Notes: generated by a model not told the origin, from the letters alone. 64,000 nucleotides of DNA from Salinigranum salinum (GCF_009176545.1 NZ_VTOJ01000002.1:1488001-1552000); one strand, 5' to 3'. Positions 42,936-51,751 are shown, counted from the stretch's first letter. Translations and numbers: made by a program.

Positions 42936-44444
42936 TCAGTCGGCCCGGAGCGATTCGCTGTCGGTGAACCGCGTCGCGTTCTCCCCCGGCGCGGCGGTGG
43001 TGACGAGCGAGACACCGACGGTCAACAGCAGCGAGAGCGCCATGCCGTAGAGCGCGAAGTCCCAGCCGAGGTAGGTCGACGGGAGCGAGAGGAACGGGAG
43101 CGGCAGCACGTGCGCGAGGTAGAACACCTGCGAACCGACGATCCCGACGATCATCCCGAGACGAGTGATCCGCGCCCAGTAGAGCGCGGCCATCACCGGA
43201 AGTGCGAGCTGGGCGTAACCGCCGAAGGCGGTGTCGCCGATGCTGACGAGGACGTCCAGACCACCCCCACCGCCGCCGGCGACGAACAGCGAGGCGACGA
43301 ACGTGGCCAGCGCGAAGACGACGACGCCGGCGCGGGCGACCCACCCCTCCTCCGACGCCGAGGCCGAGGGGTTCACCAGGGGTCGGTAGAGGTCACGGGT
43401 GAGGTACGACGACCCCGACAGGAGCATCGAGTCCGAGGAGGACATCATCGCGGCCATCGCGCCCGCGATGACGAGCGCCGCGAACCAGACGGGCGTGTAC
43501 TCGTTCAGGAGCGCGGGGACGACGTTGCCTCCCTCGGGGACCGCGACGCCGAGGCCGGCGGCCCACGTCCCCAGGAGGAACGCGGGGACGAACAGGAGGA
43601 GGACGAGCACGGGCCAGAGCGCGAACGAGCGCTTCAACACGCGGTCGTCCTTCGCGACGAAGAAGCGCTGGTTGATCTGCGGGAACATCGTCACGCCGAA
43701 GGCGATGGTCACGGCGGTCGAGATCATCCACTGCGCCGAGTAGAGGCCGCCGCCGAGCGAGACGAACTCGGGCTTCGCCGTCGCGAGCTGGTCGCCGATC
43801 GCGGCGAGCCCGCCCGCGCTGGAGACGATCCACGCCGCCGCGACCCAGACGATGCCGAGCATGAACACGCCCTGGAGCGTGTCGGTCCACGCCACGCCAC
43901 GCAGCCCGGCGACGACGACGTAGACGATCATGAACACGGTGATGAGCGCCGCGCCGGCCCAGTACGGGACCGCCCCGTCGGTGAGGCCGACGAGCGCCTG
44001 CCCGCCACCGACCTGCTGGAGCATGACGTAGGGGAAGAGCCAGAACAGCGAGACCACGGCGACGAGCGCGCGCAGCAGCGGCGAGCCGAACCGGTCCCCC
44101 AGCATCTCCCCGAGCGTCACGTAGCCGAACCGTCGACCGACGAGCCACTGCTTGTAGCCGACGACGTACCAGAGGATGGCGAACAGCACGCCGTCCATCA
44201 GCCCCATCACGAGGATCCACTCGGGGCCCGCGGCGTACGCGAGGTTCGGCCCACCGAAGAAGGTGAACGCCGACAGCAGGGTCGCGAACGTCGTGAACAG
44301 GAGCACGACCGTCCCCATCGACCGGGAGGCGAGGTAGTAGTCCTCAGCCTCGTTGCTCGTCAGCCGGTAGGCGAGCAGGCCGACGGCGAGCGCGACGAGG
44401 AGGTACGCGCCGACGATCCCCAGCGACAGTCCGAGATCAGCCAT
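42936..44444 (-). CDS. Sodium:solute symporter family protein
   Basis: A 502-residue membrane transporter of the SSS family with about 13 transmembrane segments. Family signatures include YYLASRSMGTVVLLFTTFAT near residues 35-56, GVAWTDTLQGVFMLGIVWVA, and AAMMSSSDSMLLSGSSYLTR, where the Ser residues form the Na2 site. It should import a small organic solute with Na+; the substrate is unknown. It overlaps the 3' end of the DUF3311 gene by 8 nt, the usual tight coupling between these two. Confidence 0.88.
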   Translation of the reverse strand: MADLGLSLGIVGAYLLVALAVGLLAYRLTSNEAEDYYLASRSMGTVVLLFTTFATLLSAFTFFGGPNLAYAAGPEWILVMGLMDGVLFAILWYVVGYKQWLVGRRFGYVTLGEMLGDRFGSPLLRALVAVVSLFWLFPYVMLQQVGGGQALVGLTDGAVPYWAGAALITVFMIVYVVVAGLRGVAWTDTLQGVFMLGIVWVAAAWIVSSAGGLAAIGDQLATAKPEFVSLGGGLYSAQWMISTAVTIAFGVTMFPQINQRFFVAKDDRVLKRSFALWPVLVLLLFVPAFLLGTWAAGLGVAVPEGGNVVPALLNEYTPVWFAALVIAGAMAAMMSSSDSMLLSGSSYLTRDLYRPLVNPSASASEEGWVARAGVVVFALATFVASLFVAGGGGGGLDVLVSIGDTAFGGYAQLALPVMAALYWARITRLGMIVGIVGSQVFYLAHVLPLPFLSLPSTYLGWDFALYGMALSLLLTVGVSLVTTAAPGENATRFTDSESLRAD

Positions 44445-44652
44445 GCTTCACCCCCATCCCGCGGTCCCACGCCCCGCGGGTGAACAGCGCGAACGCGCCC
44501 GCCGCGAGCGCCATCCAGCCGATGTGCCACCACAGCCACAACGGGAGGCCGGCGACGACCGTCGCATCGCCCCACAGGAACCACGGGATCGCCCCGATCA
44601 CGAGCAGGGCGAAGACGGGTATCCAGATATAATCCGTTCGTTGTCGGCTCAT
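44437..44652 (-). CDS. DUF3311 small membrane protein
   Basis: A 71-residue protein with two transmembrane helices (IWIPVFALLVIGAIPWFLWG and LWLWWHIGWMALAAGAFALF). DUF3311 proteins regularly precede SSS-family symporter genes and are thought to be accessory subunits. Here they overlap by 8 nt, so translation should be coupled. The minus-strand TATA-like CTTTA near 44680 gives the likely promoter. The 321-bp gap up to the next gene holds a tandem repeat. Confidence 0.85.
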   Translation of the reverse strand: MSRQRTDYIWIPVFALLVIGAIPWFLWGDATVVAGLPLWLWWHIGWMALAAGAFALFTRGAWDRGMGVKHG

Positions 44653-44823
44653 ACGCGAATGATAATCGACAGTCGCACCTAAAGATTGTTATTTCTACTT
44701 CGTATTAAGGTATTGAAGACTAATTTTCTTCAATAGGGGTCGGTGAGAGACGGTCGTCGTCACGAGGGCAACCCGGGACGGTCTCGGCGACTGCGTGGAC
44801 GGCCTCGGTGAGTGTGTGGATAG

Positions 44824-44930
44824 CCACGACGAACGCGTGGACGGTCGACTGTGGTGCGTGACAACCACGACGAACGCGTGGACGGTCGACTGCGGTGCGT
44901 GACAGCCACGACGAACGCGTGGACGGTCGA
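44824..44930. repeat. 41-bp tandem repeat (about 2.6 copies)
   Basis: The unit beginning CCACGACGAACGCGTGGACG recurs at 44824, 44865 and 44906, exactly 41 bp apart. The first two copies are complete and the third stops after about 25 bp (44930). Each contains GTGGACGGTCGAC. Diverged copies may extend to about 44770. It lies in the 321-bp divergent gap 44653-44973, ending about 13 bp before the TATA-like element of the isomerase gene. Confidence 0.85.
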
Positions 44931-44942
44931 CGGTGGGTCCGG

Positions 44943-44950
44943 ATTTTTGT
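44943..44950 (+). promoter_or_regulatory. TATA box of the sugar-phosphate isomerase gene
   Basis: ATTTTTGT is about 27 nt before the ATG at 44974. The repeat array ends immediately upstream. Confidence 0.5.
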
Positions 44951-44973
44951 CGCCGCCACACGACTACCGGTGT

Positions 44974-45807
44974 ATGCAGTACGGTGTGCAGCTCTACACC
45001 CTCCGTTCGCTCCCGCCCGACGACCGTCTCGACATCGTGACGTCGACGGGCGTCGACGGCGTCGAACTCGTCGGGCTCGATCCCGTCGACGCCGGGGATC
45101 TGTCGGTCGTCGCCGCTCACGTACCGGTCGCCGACATCAAGGCCGATCCGGCCGTAGCACTCGACCGGTGTCGGGCGAACGGAACCGAGACGCTGGTCGT
45201 GCCGAGCCTCGACGAGACCGCCTTCGCGTCCGATCGCGTGGCGGAGACGGCAGCGCGACTGGACGACCTCGCGGCCGACGTCACGGATCTGGGCGGCCGG
45301 CTGCTCTACCACAACCACGAGTTCGAGTTCGCGGGCGGGAACGGGTCGACGGGAAGCCGCGACGGGGACGGAGCCGGTGACGACGACGGGAGCGGCGGGC
45401 ACGGCCGGACCGACGACGGCGACGACGCGAGCAGCGACCGTGAAGCCGCCGGAATCGACGGAACCCCGTACGGTCGGCTCGTCGACGCGACGACCCATCT
45501 CGGGTTCGAGCTCGACGTCGGGTGGGCGACTGCGGCAGGCGTCGATCCGGTCGCGCTGATCGAGCGTCTGGGCGACCGCCTCCCCGTCGTCCACCTGAAG
45601 GACGTGCAGGTCGATCCGGCGGCACCACGGGGCGGTCACCCTGTCGACCTCGGGGCGGGCGACGTCGACCTCCGTGGCTGTCGGCGTGCGGCCGAGCGGG
45701 CAGGAGTCGAGTGGCTCGTATTCGAACACGATGCGCCCGCAGACCCGGAGAAATCGGTTCGCGACGCCGTGGCGTGGCTGCGGAACGAGCCATCAGGATC
45801 GCGATAG
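44974..45807 (+). CDS. Sugar-phosphate isomerase/epimerase-like TIM-barrel protein with acidic insertion
   Basis: A 277-residue protein of the xylose-isomerase-like TIM-barrel family (IolE/hydroxypyruvate isomerase type). [13 protein letters not shown] is the classical N-terminal strand, with metal-ligand motifs [19 protein letters not shown] and VVHLKDVQ further on. Between the second and third of these blocks lies an extra segment of about 40 residues rich in Asp, Gly and Ser ([20 protein letters not shown]), a halophile-type acidic loop that is unusual inside this fold. The substrate is unknown. It is convergent with nothing and precedes dnaG on the same strand. Confidence 0.8.
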   Translation: MQYGVQLYTLRSLPPDDRLDIVTSTGVDGVELVGLDPVDAGDLSVVAAHVPVADIKADPAVALDRCRANGTETLVVPSLDETAFASDRVAETAARLDDLAADVTDLGGRLLYHNHEFEFAGGNGSTGSRDGDGAGDDDGSGGHGRTDDGDDASSDREAAGIDGTPYGRLVDATTHLGFELDVGWATAAGVDPVALIERLGDRLPVVHLKDVQVDPAAPRGGHPVDLGAGDVDLRGCRRAAERAGVEWLVFEHDAPADPEKSVRDAVAWLRNEPSGSR

Positions 45808-45861
45808 GTATTTCCACGCTGGAGCGCTAGAGACGACTCAGTCGTGGATTCGCCCACGGCG

Positions 45862-45887
45862 TCATCATCACCATCATCACCATCACC
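45862..45887. repeat. CAT/CAC simple repeat
   Basis: A run of CATCAC-type triplets in the 124-bp gap before dnaG. In one frame it would encode eight consecutive His residues, but no gene covers it. No clear TATA box for dnaG was found beside it. Confidence 0.75.
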
Positions 45888-45931
45888 GCCTCCGGACCGG
45901 GGGCACCAGCTATGCGCACGAGACACCAGCC

Positions 45932-47551
45932 ATGGACGACACAGCAAAATACCTCATTCACGCGGCGATCACGGCCGACGGCGTCGTCGAACGGAGCGAC
46001 GTGGTCGGCGCCATCTTCGGACAGACGGAAGGACTACTCGGCGACGAGCTCGACCTCAGAGACCTCCAGCAGTCGTCGAAGGTCGGGCGGATCGACGTCG
46101 AGATCGACTCCGAGGGTGGGCAGTCGTTCGGTCACGTCACCATCGCGTCGAGCCTCGATCGAGTCGAGACGTCGATCCTCGCGGCCTCGCTGGAGACGAT
46201 AACCCGGGTCGGCCCGTGTCGGTCCGAAGTCAGGGTCACGGAGATCGAAGACGTCCGCGAGGCCAAACGCCGCGAAGTAGTCGAGCGCGCGAAGGAACTG
46301 CTCGCGGAGTCGTTCGACGAGAGCATCATGACCTCCACGGAGATCCTCGACGAGGTCCGCGAGAGCGTCCGCGTCGAGGACATCACCGAGTACGAGGGTC
46401 TCCCCGCAGGCCCTCACGTCGCGGAGTCGGACGCCATCATCGTCGTGGAGGGGCGGGCGGACGTCCTCACGCTCCTGAAGTACGGCATCAAGAACGCCGT
46501 CGCCGTCGAGGGGACGAACGTCCCCGACGCCATCGCGACGCTCACGCAAGAGCGCACCGTGACGACCTTCCTCGACGGCGACCGCGGGGGCGAACTCATC
46601 CTGCGCGAACTCGCTCAGGTCGGCGACGTCGACTACGTCGCGTTCGCACCGGAGTCACAGTCCGTCGAGGACCTGGGCCGGTCGACCGTGATGTCGGCCC
46701 TCCGCGACAAGGTCCCGTACGAGACGTTCGCCACGGGCGACGACGGGACCAGGACGGGCGTCGACGCGGAGACGACGGCCGCGGCGATCCGGGCGAAACC
46801 GCTCGGTGACGCCAGCGAGGCCGACGCGGCCGACGAAACCGACGAGACTGACGCGGCCGCCGGGACGGACGACACCGGCACGACCGGCGGCACACGGACG
46901 GCGACGGAGACCACCGACACGGAGACCGACACCGGAGAGGGTGACGGGACGACCGCCGTCGCCGAGACCGACGGCGCGGGAACGGCGGCACCGGACGGGA
47001 CCGTCTCCACCGGCGCGACGGGGACGGTGACGCCGGACGGTCCCGAGGGAGCCGACCGCTCCACCGACACGGCGGACGCAGAAGACGCTGCCGACGGGAC
47101 CGGCCCGGACGGGACGTCGAGCGGAGAGGACGCGGACGTGGCGAGTGAGACGGCGGACGACGAGAACGCCGACGCGGAGAGCGACACGTCGGGCGAGGAG
47201 GACATCGACGGATCGGGCGAGGAGGACGACGGTGCCGTCGGGACGCTCCGGGGGGTCGCCCGCGACGTCATCGCCGAAGAGACCGGCGAGGTCCGTCTCA
47301 CGGACGACTCCTTCCGGGAAGTCGCCTCGGGGGAGGCGTCGGAGGCGTTCGAGCTCCTGAAGACGGCCGACGAGGTGCCGTACGCCCTGTTCGTCGACGG
47401 AGAGGTGACGCAACGGCTCGTCGACGTGGCCGCCCAGCGGGGGACCGAGCACGTCGTCGGGCGCTCGGTCGGGGAGTTCGTCAAGCGGCCCGTGAGCGTC
47501 CGGATCCGGACCGTCGAACAGCTACTCGGTCCGCGGCCGGCGGGCGAGTAA
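45932..47551 (+). CDS. dnaG: DnaG-type primase / exosome-associated protein
   Basis: A 539-residue archaeal DnaG. The TOPRIM core is complete: Glu173 ([14 protein letters not shown]) and the DxD of [11 protein letters not shown] (Asp215, Asp217). The N-terminal region [40 protein letters not shown] and [11 protein letters not shown] is the archaeal-specific module. Residues of about 295-440 form a highly acidic Ala/Asp/Gly/Thr-rich low-complexity linker, followed by a C-terminal domain of about 100 residues. In archaea DnaG is known as a subunit of the RNA exosome (poly(A) binding) as well as a primase. The start at 45932 ([10 protein letters not shown]) is the family start. Its 3' end overlaps the convergent GNAT gene by 30 bp. 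Confidence 0.93.
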   Translation: MDDTAKYLIHAAITADGVVERSDVVGAIFGQTEGLLGDELDLRDLQQSSKVGRIDVEIDSEGGQSFGHVTIASSLDRVETSILAASLETITRVGPCRSEVRVTEIEDVREAKRREVVERAKELLAESFDESIMTSTEILDEVRESVRVEDITEYEGLPAGPHVAESDAIIVVEGRADVLTLLKYGIKNAVAVEGTNVPDAIATLTQERTVTTFLDGDRGGELILRELAQVGDVDYVAFAPESQSVEDLGRSTVMSALRDKVPYETFATGDDGTRTGVDAETTAAAIRAKPLGDASEADAADETDETDAAAGTDDTGTTGGTRTATETTDTETDTGEGDGTTAVAETDGAGTAAPDGTVSTGATGTVTPDGPEGADRSTDTADAEDAADGTGPDGTSSGEDADVASETADDENADAESDTSGEEDIDGSGEEDDGAVGTLRGVARDVIAEETGEVRLTDDSFREVASGEASEAFELLKTADEVPYALFVDGEVTQRLVDVAAQRGTEHVVGRSVGEFVKRPVSVRIRTVEQLLGPRPAGE

Positions 47552-48010
47552 CAGTCCCGGGCGACCGTCGAAGAAGCCCGGGAGCTCCCGCTCGATCTCG
47601 AAGCCGAACCGCTCGTACAGCGACCGCGCCGCCGCGTTGTCGCGGGCGACGGTGAGCGTCACGGTCACACCGGGTCGGCCGCCGAGGAGCGTCGCGAGGA
47701 GCGCCGACGCGTGTCCCTGCCGCCGCGCCGCGGGGGCGACGACGAGTTCGGCGACGTGCGTCGTGGGGTCGTCGCGGGGGAGCGGCGGTGCGAGGTCCGC
47801 CGGCCCACCGTCGACCGCGAGCAGGTAGCCGACGGGACCGCCCTCGTCGCGGCCGACGGCGACGAGCAGCTCACCCAGCGCGCCCGAGAGCGCCGCGTCG
47901 AGCAGCGCCGGTGCGGGGTCGTCGAGGTGCGCCTGAAGCGAACGGATCGCGGCAACGTCGGCGGGGGCCGCACGACGGACGCGCGGGGCGTCCGAGTCCG
48001 TCGGCGGCAT
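47522..48010 (-). CDS. GNAT N-acetyltransferase
   Basis: A 162-residue acetyl-CoA dependent acetyltransferase. [19 protein letters not shown] is the acetyl-CoA motif A (residues 86-104) and [15 protein letters not shown] is motif B. It resembles RimI-type protein acetyltransferases. Its start ATG overlaps the stop of the DUF92 gene (TGATG), so translation is coupled. Its 3' end runs 30 bp into the end of dnaG on the other strand. Confidence 0.85.
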   Translation of the reverse strand: MPPTDSDAPRVRRAAPADVAAIRSLQAHLDDPAPALLDAALSGALGELLVAVGRDEGGPVGYLLAVDGGPADLAPPLPRDDPTTHVAELVVAPAARRQGHASALLATLLGGRPGVTVTLTVARDNAAARSLYERFGFEIERELPGFFDGRPGLLLARRPRTE

Positions 48011-49350
48011 CAACCCGGGAGGACGGCGAGCGCCACGCCGCCGCTGACGAGCGCGCCCGTGAGCGTCGCGAGGAGGTTGACGGCCTCGTTGCCGATGCGG
48101 TCGCCCTCGAGCGTCGCTCCGAGGACGCTGTCGACCGTCATCCCGGCGACCCCACCGACGACGACGATGACGACGACGAACGCGACGGGGCCCGACAGCG
48201 GCATCAGGAGGAGCGCGAGGCCGGCCACGAGCACCGCGCCGACGACGCCGGCCACCTCGCCCTGCCAGGTGACGCCGCCGTCGGTGCCGGGCGGGACGGG
48301 CTGGAACGTCGTGATGAGTCTGGGGCGGTCGTAGAGGCCGCCGATCTCCGAGGAGAGCGTGTCGCTCATCGCCGCGGCGACCGAGCCGGCGAAGGCGAAG
48401 CCGAACGCGGTGTCGACCGGGAGCGGCGTCGCGAGCCGGAGCGACGCGGCGAAGCCGACGACGGCGACGAACGCGACGACGGCGTTGCCCAGCACGTTCG
48501 ACGAGCCACGAGCCCCGTCGTTGTCCTCGGCGACACCGCGGGCGCGTTTCTCCTCGTAGCGGAACTTCGTCGAGAGGCCGCCGATCGCGAAGAAGGAGGT
48601 GAGGACGACGAACCAGCCGAATCCGCCGAGGACGATGGTGAGGAGACCGAAGAGCCCCCCGGTGAGCATCCCGGTGACGGAGGCGGTGCCGAGCGCGTAG
48701 GAGGCGTAACCGAGCACGACGGTCACGGCGATCGCGACGCCGATCTCGACGGCACCGACCCGCAGGGCGAGCGCGTCGAACAGCCAGACGAGGATGCCGG
48801 CCGAGAGCACCACGACGGGGTCGTCGCGCTCGTGCAGTGCGGAGCGGACGAGCGCGGCGACGAGCGTCGCCGTGGCGGCGACGAACGCGAACGCCGGGAG
48901 GGAGACGGCGGTGGCGGCCGCGAGCGCGACGACGATCTGTCCGGCCACGCCCGCAAGGAAGCCGAGTGTGACGAAGCCGACGACAGGTGCGAGCGAGTCG
49001 TCGAGCGGCGTCGACCGCGTCGTCACGAACTGCGCGCCGAGGTTCCCGTAGGCGACGACCACAACGGTCGACACGAAGAGGCCGACGGGCATGGGCGTCC
49101 GCGGGACCGTCGCGAGGAGCGCGAGGCCGGTCGCGGCGAGCGCGAAGCTCGCGAGGCCGTTGAGCCGCCCCTCCTCGCGGTCGCCGGGACGGGCGAACAG
49201 CTCGAACACCGGCCCGTCGGTGATGACGAAGGCGGCGAGCACGGCGATGGCCGCGAAGGGTGCAGCGGCGGCCACACCGAGCGCCGGGGCAGCCAGCGAG
49301 AGCGTGCCCACGGCGGCGAAGCCGCCTGCCCGCCGGAGCGTCGAGGTCAC
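48010..49350 (-). CDS. DUF92 (TMEM19-like) membrane protein
   Basis: A 446-residue integral membrane protein. The N-terminal half has several hydrophobic helices, and the C-terminal half is the DUF92 domain: GMLTGGLFGLLTIVLGGFGW, FFAIGGLSTKFRYEEKRARG and SDTLSSEIG, followed by TFQPVPPGTDGGVTWQGEVAG. DUF92 proteins are related to CDP-alcohol or phytyl-phosphate kinases of the VTE6 type, so a polyprenyl-phosphate or lipid role is possible. In haloarchaea this gene commonly sits near cis-prenyltransferases, as here. GTG 49350 is supported by TTAAGTGT 26 nt upstream. Confidence 0.85.
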   Translation of the reverse strand: MTSTLRRAGGFAAVGTLSLAAPALGVAAAAPFAAIAVLAAFVITDGPVFELFARPGDREEGRLNGLASFALAATGLALLATVPRTPMPVGLFVSTVVVVAYGNLGAQFVTTRSTPLDDSLAPVVGFVTLGFLAGVAGQIVVALAAATAVSLPAFAFVAATATLVAALVRSALHERDDPVVVLSAGILVWLFDALALRVGAVEIGVAIAVTVVLGYASYALGTASVTGMLTGGLFGLLTIVLGGFGWFVVLTSFFAIGGLSTKFRYEEKRARGVAEDNDGARGSSNVLGNAVVAFVAVVGFAASLRLATPLPVDTAFGFAFAGSVAAAMSDTLSSEIGGLYDRPRLITTFQPVPPGTDGGVTWQGEVAGVVGAVLVAGLALLLMPLSGPVAFVVVIVVVGGVAGMTVDSVLGATLEGDRIGNEAVNLLATLTGALVSGGVALAVLPG

Positions 49351-49372
49351 AGAGTTCGGTACCCCCGACGCA

Positions 49373-49380
49373 CACTTAAC
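49373..49380 (-). promoter_or_regulatory. TATA box of the DUF92-GNAT operon
   Basis: Minus-strand TTAAGTGT about 26 nt before the GTG at 49350. Confidence 0.55.
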
Positions 49381-49520
49381 GGTCCCGACACGGGCGTCAG
49401 CGGGATCGCCGGACTGCGAGGCGGTCGAGGGACGGGCCGAGGCGTCGACGCACGCGGTCGGAGCCGCCGTCGACCGGAGCGTGCTCCGACTACCGCGTGC
49501 CGATGGGGACGGAGCGGTGT

Positions 49521-49529
49521 GGTTTAGGT
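49521..49529 (+). promoter_or_regulatory. TATA-like element of the cis-prenyltransferase-like gene
   Basis: GGTTTAGGT centred 27 nt before the GTG at 49551. It favours GTG 49551 over the in-frame GTG at 49557. Confidence 0.5.
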
Positions 49530-49550
49530 GATCGACACTGAACGACCGGC

Positions 49551-50168
49551 GTGGGTGTGTACGATCGGTATCTCGCCGTCCGCCACCGCCTCCACCCCGA
49601 GGAGCCACCGGCACACGTCGCCGTCGTCATCACCGAACGGGATCTGCTCGAACAGGGGGCGTACGCGACGCTCGAGCGGTTCCTCCGGTGGGCGTTCGAG
49701 TACGGTGCCGAGCGCGTCACCATCTCGGTGAGTGTCCTCGACGAGGCGGTCGTGCCGACGCTCGAACGCGAACTCCGCGAGGTCGACGCCCCGCGGCCGC
49801 TGGCCGTCCGGCAGCCGGGCGACACGGAGCCGGCGACCGAGCCGATCCAAGTGAGCGTCGGCCTCGGCGGGAAGCACGAGTTCGCCGAGGCGGTCCGGGC
49901 GCTCGCCGAGACGGTCGAGAACCACGAGGTCGGTCCCGACCTGGTCGAGGAGATCGACGAGACCGACATCGAGGACCGGCTCGTGTTCCGCGAAGAACCC
50001 GATCTCGTGATCAAGACCGGTGCCGAGCGCCTCTCTGACTTCATGATCTGGCAGTCGGTCTACTCGGAGCTGTACTTCACCGACGTCAACTGGCGCGACT
50101 TCCGCAAACGGGACTACCTCCGGGCCGTCTTGGACTATCAGAACCGGAACAGACGGTTCGGGCGATAG
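49551..50168 (+). CDS. Cis-prenyltransferase-like protein lacking the catalytic motif
   Basis: A 205-residue protein with the fold signatures of undecaprenyl diphosphate synthase at its C-terminus: LVIKTGAERLSDFMIWQSVY, then SELYFTDVNWRDFRKRDYLR. The N-terminal strand that in true enzymes carries the catalytic DGNxR box reads HVAVVITERDLLEQGAY, so the Asp and the diphosphate-binding residues are gone; the RTGGE motif is altered to KTGAE. It should not work alone. In eukaryotes a similarly reduced subunit (NgBR/Nus1) partners the catalytic one, and a complete UppS is encoded 4 kb away. A regulatory partner role is inference. It is divergent from the DUF92-GNAT operon. Confidence 0.8.
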   Translation: MGVYDRYLAVRHRLHPEEPPAHVAVVITERDLLEQGAYATLERFLRWAFEYGAERVTISVSVLDEAVVPTLERELREVDAPRPLAVRQPGDTEPATEPIQVSVGLGGKHEFAEAVRALAETVENHEVGPDLVEEIDETDIEDRLVFREEPDLVIKTGAERLSDFMIWQSVYSELYFTDVNWRDFRKRDYLRAVLDYQNRNRRFGR

Positions 50169-50410
50169 ACCGAAGCACGTCGAGCGTGCTCGACGGCGAT
50201 TCGGGCGCTGAGCGGCAGTGAAGCGCGGGAACGTCGGAGGACGAACAGAAGTGAGTCGTCCGGAAGTTCGGACGCTGACCGGTCTGGAGAGCAGCGGGGG
50301 ACAGACAGGTGTCGCGTGCTGGGTACAGAGGATGGATTCAGCGGTCGCCGTTCCCGGTCAAGGACTGAGCGATATCCAGAAGACCTGTGGACATCCTCTG
50401 GCGTTCCGAA

Positions 50411-51205
50411 TCAGTCGACGGTTGCGGTGGTTATCAGGTATTCCATAGAAACGGTGTTCTGGCTGTCGTCGAAGTACTCCTCGATCGTCGCGATCATGTC
50501 CTCGCTCAGGGCTGGGTAGTCGTCCTCGTCCACGTCTTCGAGGGCGACGATGAAGATCCCCGACTGGGAGCGGATCATCTCCCACGAGTGTGACGGGGAG
50601 AGCGACAGTTGCTCGACGACACCGGTCTCGAACGAAACGTCGGACACTCCGTCGTTCAATCGCTCCTGCACGACTTCCTCGTCACCCCAGAGGAACGGGG
50701 GCGGGGATGCATCTGGATTGGGCGGCAGGTACTCCTGCAGAGTCTTCGCCATCGCCGGGACGACGCTTCGGGGTGTCCACGACGTGAAGGCGATCCGGCC
50801 ACCCGACTTCGTCACCCGACGGAGTTCCAACGAGGCAGCATCCGGCGGATTGGCGAACATGTGACCGACGCACGAGAGGGTGACGTCGAAGGCGTCGTCC
50901 TCGAACGGCAACTCCGTCGCATCTCCCTCGCGCCACTCGATATCGTCGACACCCGCGATGGCGGCGTTCTCTCGGGCGTCTTCCAGCATGTCAGGGGTGA
51001 TGTCCAGGCCGGTCACCTGCGCTCCGCGTCGGGCGGCGGTGATGGCGACGTTTCCCGTCCCACACGCGATATCGAGGACCCGGTCGTCCGCATCGACCGT
51101 GGCGGCTTCGACGAGATGGGCGGCCATCGACAGGAAGCTCGGCCCGATGGTATCGGAGTAGGAGCCGACCGTCCAGAGCCGTTGCACGTGCTCTTTGGAA
51201 ACCAT
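50411..51205 (-). CDS. Class I SAM-dependent methyltransferase
   Basis: A 264-residue soluble methyltransferase. Motif I is RVLDIACGTGNVAITAA (residues 41-57), followed by the acidic Asp after beta-2 (VTGLDITPDMLEDA) and motif II/III (WREGDATELPFEDDAFDVTL). The post-motif ELRRVTKSGGRIAFTSW is standard for small-molecule methyltransferases of the UbiE/COQ5 kind. It starts 3 nt after the stop codon of the SnoaL-like gene, so they are one transcript. Substrate unknown, perhaps a SnoaL product. Confidence 0.85.
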   Translation of the reverse strand: MVSKEHVQRLWTVGSYSDTIGPSFLSMAAHLVEAATVDADDRVLDIACGTGNVAITAARRGAQVTGLDITPDMLEDARENAAIAGVDDIEWREGDATELPFEDDAFDVTLSCVGHMFANPPDAASLELRRVTKSGGRIAFTSWTPRSVVPAMAKTLQEYLPPNPDASPPPFLWGDEEVVQERLNDGVSDVSFETGVVEQLSLSPSHSWEMIRSQSGIFIVALEDVDEDDYPALSEDMIATIEEYFDDSQNTVSMEYLITTATVD

Positions 51206-51208
51206 AAT

Positions 51209-51643
51209 TCACTCTGTCGGAGGGTCGACGACCCCGACCTGTGTCAGTAGCCCGAGGAAATCCCAGGTCGCCCACGTTTCTGCGATCTGGCCGTCTCTCA
51301 CGCGATGCATCGCGTTTCCCTGTATCTCGACCGACGAATCGGTTGGTTCGATGCCTCGGAAATCTCCCCGATGTGTCCCGGTCATGGTGCCTTCGAACGC
51401 GACCAAGTCGCCTTCGGCAATGAGTTCACCAATCCGAACCTCGGCATCAGGGAACGCCTGATGCAAGCCCTTCACGGACTCGACCCAGGGGCCAGGCCCC
51501 GACTCGGATTCGGGACTCGCGGGGTCGTGACGGGTGTACTCCTCGGTGAAGATGTCGTCGACGAGATCGTAGTGCTTGTCGTTGACGAACTCGCTGATGA
51601 ATCGCTGGACGACTGCTTTGTTGTCCTGTTCTCGGGTGGTCAT
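51209..51643 (-). CDS. SnoaL-like polyketide-cyclase-family (ester cyclase) protein
   Basis: A 144-residue alpha+beta barrel protein of the SnoaL/NTF2 fold. DNKAVVQRFISEFVNDKHYD, LVDDIFTEEYTRHDP, VKGLHQAFPDAEVRIGELIA and DLVAFEGTMTGTHRGDF match ester-cyclase annotations. His and Asp residues within the pocket are present. Related proteins close rings or bind small ligands; here the ligand is unknown. A GGAGG lies 8 nt upstream of the ATG, unusual for the window, and an operator-like palindrome covers its promoter. Confidence 0.85.
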   Translation of the reverse strand: MTTREQDNKAVVQRFISEFVNDKHYDLVDDIFTEEYTRHDPASPESESGPGPWVESVKGLHQAFPDAEVRIGELIAEGDLVAFEGTMTGTHRGDFRGIEPTDSSVEIQGNAMHRVRDGQIAETWATWDFLGLLTQVGVVDPPTE

Positions 51644-51698
51644 ACAATCGCCTCCAACCAGGCGACCATTCGGGTGGGCGGATAATGTAGATGTCTAG

Positions 51699-51721
51699 TG
51701 AAATATTTCAGGCGGTGAAAT
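51699..51721 (-). promoter_or_regulatory. Palindromic operator candidate on the SnoaL-methyltransferase promoter
   Basis: Three perfect half-sites are packed into 23 bp: TGAAAT (51699-51704) joined to ATTTCA (51705-51710), forming a 12-bp perfect palindrome, then five bases and another TGAAAT (51716-51721), which pairs with ATTTCA. The palindrome overlaps the likely TATA, AAATATTT, predicting transcription start near 51677 and a leader of about 34 nt. A winged-helix dimer, most likely the FilR1-type regulator next door, could bind here; this is inference. Confidence 0.6.
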
Positions 51722-51751
51722 CTCACACCCCACGAGGAGTCGGTCCGCTCG

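Noticed and set aside
45862..45887. A natural poly-His protein tract
   Set aside because: The CAT/CAC run would give eight His in one frame, but dnaG starts downstream and the upstream frame lacks a credible start.
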